Shown: positions 37,981 to 43,714 of the stretch, piece by piece
How the letters are laid out: each line of letters opens with the position of its first letter
Position numbering within the stretch: position 1 is the stretch's first letter
NCBI RefSeq assembly: GCF_003710805.1
Contig: NZ_RHHB01000026.1
Coordinates: 1-43,714, forward strand
Direction: 5' to 3'
Length of the DNA: 43,714 nucleotides
Origin: Agromyces tardus
GTDB lineage: Bacteria; Actinomycetota; Actinomycetes; Actinomycetales; Microbacteriaceae
The notes under the pieces: model-generated
Database searches by the model: none
What the model was told of the DNA's origin: nothing
What the model saw: the letters and a program-made list of their open reading frames with translations, nothing else
Made by a program: the position numbers and the translations under genes

Positions 37981-38060
37981 CCCCTCCAACGTAACCCGAG
38001 GGTGCCTCAGCAGAACCTGTGAGGGTCCCGCGAACGACGTAGCGGCCGACCCCCGCCGGG

Positions 38061-38275
38061 GACGACGAAGGGGCCGGGCCCGACCACGGCGCAGACCCGA
38101 CCCCGCGGTCTCGGCCGCCAGACGACGAAGGGGCCGGGCCCGACCACGACGCAGACCCGACCCCGCAGTCTCGGCCGTCAGACGACGAAGGGGCCGGGCC
38201 CGACCACGGCGCAGACCCGACCCTGCGGTCTCGGCCGTCAGACGACGAAGGGGCCGGGCCCGAAGGCCCGACCCC
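38061..38275 (-). repeat. 60-bp tandem repeats carrying hairpins, downstream of tuf
   Basis: Three full 60-bp units (38061, 38121, 38181) and a partial fourth (38241) differ by only a few bases. On the minus strand each unit contains GGGGTCGGGTC ... GGCCCGGCCCC, able to form an 11-bp stem with a 13-nt loop. The fourth, next to tuf, is the compact form with an 11-bp stem and a TTCG tetraloop. The array thus reads as a row of four terminator-like hairpins. Little else fills the 315 bp between tuf and the acyltransferase start. Confidence 0.9.
38250..38275 (-). terminator. tuf terminator with TTCG tetraloop
   Basis: On the transcribed strand GGGGTCGGGCC-TTCG-GGCCCGGCCCC gives an 11-bp stem with one G-T pair, capped by a C(TTCG)G loop, a very stable combination. 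It begins 20 bp past the tuf stop. No T-run follows. Confidence 0.85.
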
Positions 38276-38295
38276 TGTGGTCGCGATCGCGAAGA

Positions 38296-39489
38296 CTACT
38301 TGAGGATCTTCGTGACGGTACCGGCGCCGACGGTGCGTCCACCCTCGCGGATGGCGAAGCCGAGGCCCTCCTCCATGGCGATCGGCTGGATGAGCTCGAC
38401 CGTCATGTCGGTGGTGTCGCCGGGCATGACCATCTCGGTGCCCTCGGGCAGCGTGATGACGCCGGTGACGTCGGTGGTGCGGAAGTAGAACTGCGGACGG
38501 TAGTTCGCGTAGAACGGGTTGTGACGCCCGCCCTCCTCCTTCGAGAGGATGTAGGCAGTGCCCTCGAAGTTGGTGTGCGGGGTGACCGAGCCGGGGGCCA
38601 CGACGACCTGGCCGCGCTCGACGTCCTCGCGCTTGGTGCCGCGGAGCAGGAGACCGCAGTTCTCGCCGGCCCAGGCCTCGTCGAGCTGCTTGTGGAACAT
38701 CTCGATGCCCGTGACCGTGGTCTTCTGCGTCGGGCGGATGCCGACGATCTCGACCTCGGAGTTGATCTTCAGCGTGCCGCGCTCGGCGCGGCCCGTGACG
38801 ACCGTGCCACGGCCGGTGATGGTGAAGACGTCCTCGATGGGCATGAGGAACGGCTTGTCCTTGTCGCGCACCGGGTCGGGGATCGACTCGTCGACGGCCT
38901 CCATGAGGTCGAGGATGGACTGCGTCCACTTCTCGTCGCCCTCGAGGGCCTTGAGGCCGGAGACGCGCACGACGGGAGCGTTGTCGCCGTCGAAGCCCTG
39001 GCTCGAGAGCAGCTCGCGGACCTCGAGCTCGACGAGCTCCAGGATCTCCTCGTCGTCGACCATGTCGGCCTTGTTCAGCGCGACGAGCAGGTAGGGCACG
39101 CCGACCTGCTTGGCGAGCAGCACGTGCTCACGCGTCTGGGCCATCGGGCCGTCGGTCGCCGCGACCACGAGGATCGCGCCGTCCATCTGGGCAGCACCGG
39201 TGATCATGTTCTTGATGTAGTCGGCGTGACCCGGGGCGTCGACGTGCGCGTAGTGGCGCTTCGGCGTCTCGTACTCGACGTGCGAGATGTTGATCGTGAT
39301 GCCGCGCTGGCGCTCCTCGGGAGCGGAGTCGATCGACGCGAAGTCGCGCTGCACGTTGGTGGCCGACGGGTACTTGTCGGCGAGCACCTTGGAGATCGCT
39401 GCGGTGAGCGTGGTCTTGCCGTGGTCGACGTGACCGATCGTTCCGATGTTGACGTGCGGCTTGGTCCGCTCGAACTTGGCCTTAGCCAC
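38296..39489 (-). CDS. tuf: elongation factor Tu
   Basis: This 397-aa GTPase delivers aminoacyl-tRNA to the ribosome. The GTP-binding motifs are GHVDHGKT (near 19-26), [12 protein letters not shown], and [10 protein letters not shown]. Domain 2 and 3 signatures include [17 protein letters not shown] and [19 protein letters not shown]. The start is a GTG at 39489 with GAGGAGG eight nt upstream. The 113-bp gap from fusA has TAACAT (39567-39572) as a possible -10 for an extra promoter, without a clear -35. Confidence 0.99.
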   Translation of the reverse strand: MAKAKFERTKPHVNIGTIGHVDHGKTTLTAAISKVLADKYPSATNVQRDFASIDSAPEERQRGITINISHVEYETPKRHYAHVDAPGHADYIKNMITGAAQMDGAILVVAATDGPMAQTREHVLLAKQVGVPYLLVALNKADMVDDEEILELVELEVRELLSSQGFDGDNAPVVRVSGLKALEGDEKWTQSILDLMEAVDESIPDPVRDKDKPFLMPIEDVFTITGRGTVVTGRAERGTLKINSEVEIVGIRPTQKTTVTGIEMFHKQLDEAWAGENCGLLLRGTKREDVERGQVVVAPGSVTPHTNFEGTAYILSKEEGGRHNPFYANYRPQFYFRTTDVTGVITLPEGTEMVMPGDTTDMTVELIQPIAMEEGLGFAIREGGRTVGAGTVTKILK

Positions 39490-39602
39490 TGTGGGTCCTC
39501 CTCAGGACTCGTGCAACCTCCCCGGGCGCTGGATTGCGACCGGAGGATTACGGGGGTTGTGTTGATATGTTACGCGAACCGGGTGGCTCGTGCGTTCGAG
39601 GG

Positions 39603-41717
39603 CTATTCGCCCTTGTTCTTCTGGACGATCTCGTCGGCGACTGCCTTCGGGACCTCCGCGTAGCTCTCGAACTCCATCGAGTACACGGCGCGTCCCGAGG
39701 TCTTCGACCGCAGGTCGCCGATGTATCCGAACATCTCCGAGAGCGGGACGTGCGCACGCACGACCTTCACGCCGGCGGCATCCTCCATCGACTGGATCTG
39801 ACCGCGACGCGAGTTCAGGTCGCCGATGACGTCACCCATGTACTCCTCAGGGGTGCGCACCTCGACGGACATGAGCGGCTCGAGCAGAACCGGGTTCGCC
39901 TTGCGAGCGGCTTCCTTGAAGCCCATCGAGCCGGCGATCTTGAACGCCATCTCCGAGGAGTCGACGTCGTGGGCGGCGCCGTCGAGCAGGATGCCCTTGA
40001 CACCCACCATCGGGTAGCCGGCGAGGATGCCGTACTGCATGGCGTCCTGGAAACCGGCGTCGACCGAGGGGATGTACTCGCGCGGAACGCGGCCACCGGT
40101 GACCTTGTTCTCGAACTCGTACGTCTTGTCGGCCGTGATCTCGAGGGGCTCGAGCGCGAACTGGATCTTCGCGAACTGGCCCGAACCACCCGTCTGCTTC
40201 TTGTGGGTGTAGTCGTGCTTCTCGACGGCGCGCTTGATGGTCTCGCGGTACGCGACCTGCGGCTTGCCCACGTTTGCCTCGACCTTGAACTCCCGCTTCA
40301 TGCGGTCGACGAGGATGTCGAGGTGCAGCTCGCCCATGCCCTTGATGACGGTCTGGCCGGTCTCGGGGTTGAGCTCGGTGCGGAAGGTGGGGTCCTCCTC
40401 GGCGAGCTTCTGGATCGCGGTGCCGAGCTTCTCCTGGTCTGCCTTCGTCTTGGGCTCGATCGCGACCTCGATGACCGGGGCCGGGAACGTCATCGACTCG
40501 AGCACGACCTGGTTGTCGGGGTCGCACAGCGTGTCGCCCGTGGTCGTGTCCTTGAGGCCGATGACCGCGTAGATGTTGCCCGCGGTGACCGAGTCGACCG
40601 GGTTCTCCTTGTTGGCGTGCATCTGGAAGATCTTCCCGATGCGCTCCTTCTTGCCCTTGGTCGAGTTGATGACCTGGCCGCCGGAGTCGAGGTGACCCGA
40701 GTACACGCGGATGTACGTGAGGCGACCGAAGAACGGGTGCACCGCGACCTTGAACGCGAGCGCCGCGAACGGGTCGTTGGCGTCGGGGTGACGCTCGATG
40801 ATCTCGTCCTCGTTGCGCGGGTTGCGGCCCTCGACGGCCGGCACGTCGAGCGGCGACGGCAGGAAGTCGATGACGGCGTCGAGCATGGGCTGCACGCCGC
40901 GGTTCTTGAACGCGGAGCCGCAGAGCACGGGGTAGATCTCGGAGTTGACGGTGAGCTTGCGGATCGCGCCCTTGATCTCGGCGACCGAGAGCTCCTCGCC
41001 GCCGAAGTACTTCTCGAGCAGCGCGTCGTCGGTCTCGGCGACGGTCTCGAGCAGCGCGTGGCGGTACTCCTCGGCCTTCTCCTTGAGGTCGGCGGGGATC
41101 TCCTGGACCTCGTACTTGGCGCCCATGGTCACGTCGCCCTTGGCGTCGCCGGGCCACACGAGGGCCCGCATCTCGATGAGGTCGACGACGCCGACGAACT
41201 CGCTCTCCGAGCCGATGGGGAGCTGCAGCACGAGCGGCTTGGCGCCGAGGCGCTTGATGATCGTGTCGACGGTGAAGTAGAAGTCCGCACCGAGCTTGTC
41301 CATCTTGTTGACGAAGCAGATGCGCGGCACGTTGTACTTGTCGGCCTGGCGCCACACGGTCTCGGACTGGGGCTCCACGCCCTCCTTGCCGTCGAAGACG
41401 GCGACCGCGCCGTCGAGCACGCGGAGCGAGCGCTCGACCTCGACCGTGAAGTCGACGTGGCCGGGGGTGTCGATGATGTTGATCTGGTTCTTGTTCCAGA
41501 AGCAGGTCACGGCGGCCGACGTGATCGTGATGCCGCGCTCCTTCTCCTGCTCCATCCAGTCGGTCGTCGACGCGCCGTCGTGGGTCTCGCCGATCTTGTG
41601 GTTGACGCCCGTGTAGAACAGGATGCGCTCGGTGGTGGTGGTCTTGCCGGCATCGATGTGCGCCATGATGCCGATGTTGCGGACCTTGCTCAGGTCGGTG
41701 AGCACGTCTTGTGCCAC
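39603..41717 (-). CDS. fusA: elongation factor G
   Basis: This 704-aa translocase has G motifs near the N-terminus: [36 protein letters not shown], and [10 protein letters not shown]. Domains II-V follow to the C-terminus. [31 protein letters not shown] is the domain V signature. Length is normal. The start is a GTG at 41717 preceded by GGAGGAA; the longer frame to 41879 overlaps rpsG and is rejected. Confidence 0.99.
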   Translation of the reverse strand: MAQDVLTDLSKVRNIGIMAHIDAGKTTTTERILFYTGVNHKIGETHDGASTTDWMEQEKERGITITSAAVTCFWNKNQINIIDTPGHVDFTVEVERSLRVLDGAVAVFDGKEGVEPQSETVWRQADKYNVPRICFVNKMDKLGADFYFTVDTIIKRLGAKPLVLQLPIGSESEFVGVVDLIEMRALVWPGDAKGDVTMGAKYEVQEIPADLKEKAEEYRHALLETVAETDDALLEKYFGGEELSVAEIKGAIRKLTVNSEIYPVLCGSAFKNRGVQPMLDAVIDFLPSPLDVPAVEGRNPRNEDEIIERHPDANDPFAALAFKVAVHPFFGRLTYIRVYSGHLDSGGQVINSTKGKKERIGKIFQMHANKENPVDSVTAGNIYAVIGLKDTTTGDTLCDPDNQVVLESMTFPAPVIEVAIEPKTKADQEKLGTAIQKLAEEDPTFRTELNPETGQTVIKGMGELHLDILVDRMKREFKVEANVGKPQVAYRETIKRAVEKHDYTHKKQTGGSGQFAKIQFALEPLEITADKTYEFENKVTGGRVPREYIPSVDAGFQDAMQYGILAGYPMVGVKGILLDGAAHDVDSSEMAFKIAGSMGFKEAARKANPVLLEPLMSVEVRTPEEYMGDVIGDLNSRRGQIQSMEDAAGVKVVRAHVPLSEMFGYIGDLRSKTSGRAVYSMEFESYAEVPKAVADEIVQKNKGE

Positions 41718-41760
41718 GGGGGTTCCTCCGGGGAAGTCAGGAGTGGAAAGTGGGGGGTGA

Positions 41761-41795
41761 GCGGATGCCGCGAAGCGCCGCCTCGCGGCATCCGC
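41761..41795 (-). promoter_or_regulatory. hairpin in the rpsG-fusA gap
   Basis: A perfect 13-bp stem, GCGGATGCCGCGA (41761-41773) with TCGCGGCATCCGC (41783-41795) and a 9-nt loop, fills the middle of the 85-bp gap. It is another inverted pair of the dispersed word. Because fusA lies downstream in the same operon, full termination would be surprising; attenuation or RNA stabilisation is more likely. Confidence 0.75.
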
Positions 41796-41802
41796 CCAAC
41801 GA

Positions 41803-42273
41803 CTACCAGCGGTAGTGGGCGAACGCGCGGTTCGACTCGGCCATCTTGTGGGTGTCCTCGCGGCGCTTGACCGCGGCACCGAGGCCGTTCGACGCGTCGA
41901 GGATCTCGTTGGTGAGACGCTCGGTCATCGTCTTCTCGCGACGGGCCTTCGCGTAGCTCGTGAGCCAGCGGAGGGCGAGGGTGTTGGCGCGGTGCGGCTT
42001 GACCTCGACGGGGACCTGGTAGGTCGAACCGCCGACGCGGCGCGAGCGCACCTCGAGGGTGGGGCGCACGTTGTCGAGCGCCTTCTTGAGGGTGGCGACC
42101 GCGTCCTGGCCGGACTTGTTCGCGACGTTCTCGAGCGCCTCGTAGACGATGCGCTGCGCGAGGTCCTTCTTGCCGTCGACGAGGATCTTGTTGACGAGCT
42201 GGCTGACGACGGGCGAACCGTAGACCGGGTCGGCGACGACGGGGCGCTTCGGAGCGGGTCCCTTGCGAGGCAT
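41803..42273 (-). CDS. rpsG: 30S ribosomal protein S7
   Basis: This 156-aa protein is a primary binder of the 16S 3' major domain. It has [64 protein letters not shown] and the C-terminal [19 protein letters not shown]. The ATG shares one base with the rpsL stop (TAATG), so the intercistronic S7 site known in E. coli cannot exist in the same form. Confidence 0.99.
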   Translation of the reverse strand: MPRKGPAPKRPVVADPVYGSPVVSQLVNKILVDGKKDLAQRIVYEALENVANKSGQDAVATLKKALDNVRPTLEVRSRRVGGSTYQVPVEVKPHRANTLALRWLTSYAKARREKTMTERLTNEILDASNGLGAAVKRREDTHKMAESNRAFAHYRW

Positions 42274-42647
42274 TACTTCTTCTCCATCTTCGCGCCGTAG
42301 CGGCTACGGGCCTGCTTGCGGTTCTTCACGGCCTGCGTGTCGAGCGCGCCGCGGATGATCTTGTAGCGCACGCCGGGGAGGTCCTTCACACGACCGCCGC
42401 GCACGAGCACCATCGAGTGCTCCTGCAGGTTGTGGCCCTCACCGGGGATGTAGGCCGTGACCTCGGTGCCGTTCGAGAGCTTCACACGGGCGACCTTGCG
42501 GAGCGCCGAGTTCGGCTTCTTGGGGGTGGTGGTGTACACACGCGTGCACACGCCGCGCTGCTGGGGGTTGGCCTTCAGGGCGGGAGCCTTGGTCTTGGTG
42601 ACCTTCGGCGAGCGACCCTTTCGGACCAACTGCTGAATGGTTGGCAC
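42273..42647 (-). CDS. rpsL: 30S ribosomal protein S12
   Basis: This 124-aa decoding-centre protein has [40 protein letters not shown] and [20 protein letters not shown]. The lysines whose mutation gives streptomycin resistance (in TPKKPNS and RVKDLPG) are wild type. The start is a GTG at 42647 with AAGGAG upstream. First gene of the str operon. The frame is open to 42881, but the extension is non-conserved leader sequence. Confidence 0.99.
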   Translation of the reverse strand: MPTIQQLVRKGRSPKVTKTKAPALKANPQQRGVCTRVYTTTPKKPNSALRKVARVKLSNGTEVTAYIPGEGHNLQEHSMVLVRGGRVKDLPGVRYKIIRGALDTQAVKNRKQARSRYGAKMEKK

Positions 42648-42710
42648 TGCTTCTCCTTGTTGGTGCTGCACGGTGACAGCGTTGATGGATTTCACATCAC
42701 GACCCACCCG

Positions 42711-42730
42711 CGCCGCGGAACCGCGGTGCG
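42711..42730 (-). promoter_or_regulatory. stem-loop in the rpsL leader
   Basis: CCGCGG-AA-CCGCGG (42713-42726) with partly pairing flanks forms a compact stem about 65 nt before rpsL, in a leader of roughly 230 nt. It could be a control hairpin for the str operon. No T-tract follows. Confidence 0.4.
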
Positions 42731-42880
42731 CTTCGTGTGGTGGGTATGCCGTGGGGGTGACCGGCGCTCGGAGCGACCGGACCCTGCGAGTGTGCGTCGT
42801 GGAGAACCCGCATCGCGACCCGAATCCGCTGGGGTTTCGTAGGCATGATGCGAGCGCGCGGCAGAGCGCACACCCGATCA

Positions 42881-42909
42881 ATGGTAATGGGGCGTAACCT
42901 CGCGGTCAA
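42881..42909 (-). promoter_or_regulatory. promoter of the str operon (rpsL-rpsG-fusA)
   Basis: On the minus strand TTGACC (42904-42909) is followed after exactly 17 bp by TACCAT (42881-42886). The -35 matches consensus at five of six positions and the -10 at four of six, with ideal spacing. This is the best sigma70-type pair I see in the window. It implies a leader of about 225 nt before the rpsL GTG. Confidence 0.75.
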
Positions 42910-42922
42910 ATGAGTCCGGATG

Positions 42923-42961
42923 CCGCGGGGCCCTGTTCTCCACAGGCGGAACGGGCCGCGG
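42923..42961 (-). terminator. terminator of the 222-aa gene upstream of rpsL
   Basis: A long imperfect stem pairs CCGCGG...GTTC (from 42923) with GAAC...CCGCGG (to 42961), loop near 42940-42948. It lies directly after the stop of the upstream gene (42965) and ends 13 bp before the rpsL -35, separating the two units. Confidence 0.6.
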
Positions 42962-42964
42962 TGC

Positions 42965-43633
42965 TCAGCCGGGCCAACCCGGGGCGTCGAGCTCCCGGTC
43001 GAGGTCGGCGAGCAGGTCGGCGACCTGCGGCTCCACGAACGCGACGACCGCGCGACCGATGCGCTCCCGATGCTGGGCGAGCTCGACGCAGATGCGCCGC
43101 CCCAGTTGCTTCGCGAACTCGTCGGCGAGCCGTACCTCTTCCCGGAGCGCCTCCTTCTCCTCCATCGTGAACGGTCGGGGCGCGGGTTCGGCCGCCTCCG
43201 CGGCCGTCTCCGCCTCGAGCCCCTGGAGGGTGAACAGGAAGGGCTGGTCGGGCATCGGCTCCGGGTCGAGGTCGAGGCCCAGGAACTCCGGGTCCAGGCC
43301 CTCCCCCGCGCGATACGGTCGGCGGGCCTTGCGGTCCTCGGCGAGGCGGATCTCCCGGTGCAGCATCGGCAGGTTCCGCGCTGTGTAGTCATCGACCGCG
43401 GCGTCGATGACGCCCTTCATGCGCATCGAGAACGCGTGCTGCACGGGGTGCGGCACGTCGACGTCGAGACCGGCCGCCGCGAGGATGGGCGAGCCGAAGC
43501 AACGCGTGCAGAGGCGCACGCGACCGCGGTGCGTCCCCGGTCGCCAGCGCGGAAGCCACGCCAGCCAGCGGTCGACCTCGTGGCTCACGCGAGCCTCGAC
43601 CGAACCCTCCACGGGGTTCACCCTACTGCGCAT
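42965..43633 (-). CDS. hypothetical protein, 222 aa
   Basis: I do not recognise the family. The protein has an N-terminal basic, Trp-rich part (VDRWLAWLPRWRPGTHRGRV) with a single Cys-x-x-Cys (CTRC, about 42-45). A middle part follows with HPVQHAFSMRMKGVIDAAVDDY, then an acidic Pro-rich stretch. The C-terminal half is charged and probably helical (FTMEEKEALREEVRLADEFAKQLGRR). No signal peptide or membrane segment. Codon use matches its neighbours and the plus-strand alternatives are poorer. The ATG at 43633 is one choice; GTG codons at positions 5 and 8 are also possible. Position upstream of rpsL may be conserved in the family. Confidence 0.7.
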   Translation of the reverse strand: MRSRVNPVEGSVEARVSHEVDRWLAWLPRWRPGTHRGRVRLCTRCFGSPILAAAGLDVDVPHPVQHAFSMRMKGVIDAAVDDYTARNLPMLHREIRLAEDRKARRPYRAGEGLDPEFLGLDLDPEPMPDQPFLFTLQGLEAETAAEAAEPAPRPFTMEEKEALREEVRLADEFAKQLGRRICVELAQHRERIGRAVVAFVEPQVADLLADLDRELDAPGWPG

Positions 43634-43714
43634 GCCCGTTCCCGGCCGCGAGCCGGCGGTCGGCTGGCGCGGCGCGGCGGCGCGGGGCGCGCGAAGGGCG
43701 CGCGTCGACGCACG

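Noticed and set aside
38061..38262. CRISPR array (regular 60-bp spacing after tuf)
   Set aside because: The whole 60-bp unit repeats, with no unique spacers and no cas genes.
39534..41870. Plus-strand frame of 778 codons opposite fusA
   Set aside because: Mirror of EF-G; rich in Asp, Arg, Val and Leu as expected from the opposite frame of a GC-rich gene.
42648..42881. In-frame extension of rpsL to a TTG at 42881
   Set aside because: It would start on the -10 hexamer of the promoter, and S12 is complete from the GTG at 42647.
43634..43714. Coding sequence at the right edge
   Set aside because: The last 81 bp are very GC-rich without a supported start, stop or motif on either strand.

Overview
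The window is a very GC-rich chromosomal segment from an actinobacterium, most likely a member of the Microbacteriaceae (Agromyces/Microbacterium type). This rests on gene order, GTG starts for tuf, fusA, rpsL and rpoA, leaderless-looking promoters, and family-typical ribosomal proteins such as an S5 with a Gly/Arg-rich N-terminus. It is mostly core housekeeping DNA. I see no rRNA, tRNA, CRISPR array, insertion sequence or phage gene.

Nearly all genes lie on the minus strand, so the transcriptional order runs from right to left. An unknown 222-aa gene (42965-43633) precedes the str operon rpsL-rpsG-fusA-tuf (42647 to 38296). An acyltransferase (minus) and an OsmC-family protein (plus) separate str from the S10-spc supercluster: rpsJ-rplC-rplD-rplW-rplB-rpsS-rplV-rpsC-rplP-rpmC-rpsQ-rplN-rplX-rplE-rpsH-rplF-rplR-rpsE-rpmD-rplO-secY-adk-map (35627 to 23085). 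A self-contained mannitol phosphotransferase module sits between map and infA. It has a divergent PRD-type regulator (21054-23075, plus), then a small EIIB, HPr, EI, MtlA (IICB), MtlF (IIA) and MtlD (20830 to 15224). The alpha operon follows: infA-rpmJ-rpsM-rpsK-rpoA-rplQ (15026 to 11825). Then come truA, rplM-rpsI-glmM, coaA (plus) and glmS. The last block is the tightly overlapping acpS-alr-tsaE-tsaB-rimI-tsaD, followed by two small Pro/Ala-rich proteins at the left edge, one of them cut by the window.

The genes fit growth-linked functions. These are ribosome assembly and translation factors, protein export (SecY) and maturation (Map), RNA modification (TruA and the TsaB/D/E complex for t6A), and nucleotide and CoA supply (Adk, CoaA). 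Cell-wall precursor synthesis (GlmS, GlmM, Alr) and lipid carrier activation (AcpS) are also present. Sugar entry through the mannitol PTS is embedded among them.

The strongest unexplained signal is not a gene. An 11-bp word, CGGATGCCGCG, and its 9-bp core occur dozens of times on both strands, inside genes and between them, often as inverted pairs forming hairpins at gene ends. By hand count the 9-bp core occurs about 34 times where base composition predicts about one. Its behaviour resembles a DNA uptake sequence or another genome-wide protein-binding word. Other features worth attention are a 60-bp tandem array of terminator-like hairpins after tuf, two families of palindromic repeats inside ribosomal operons, and leaderless promoter candidates at coaA/glmS and truA. 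An H1-like tail on L15 and an orphan EIIB in the PTS operon also stand out.

All coordinates, motif positions and counts were made by hand from the sequence; no search or folding program was run.
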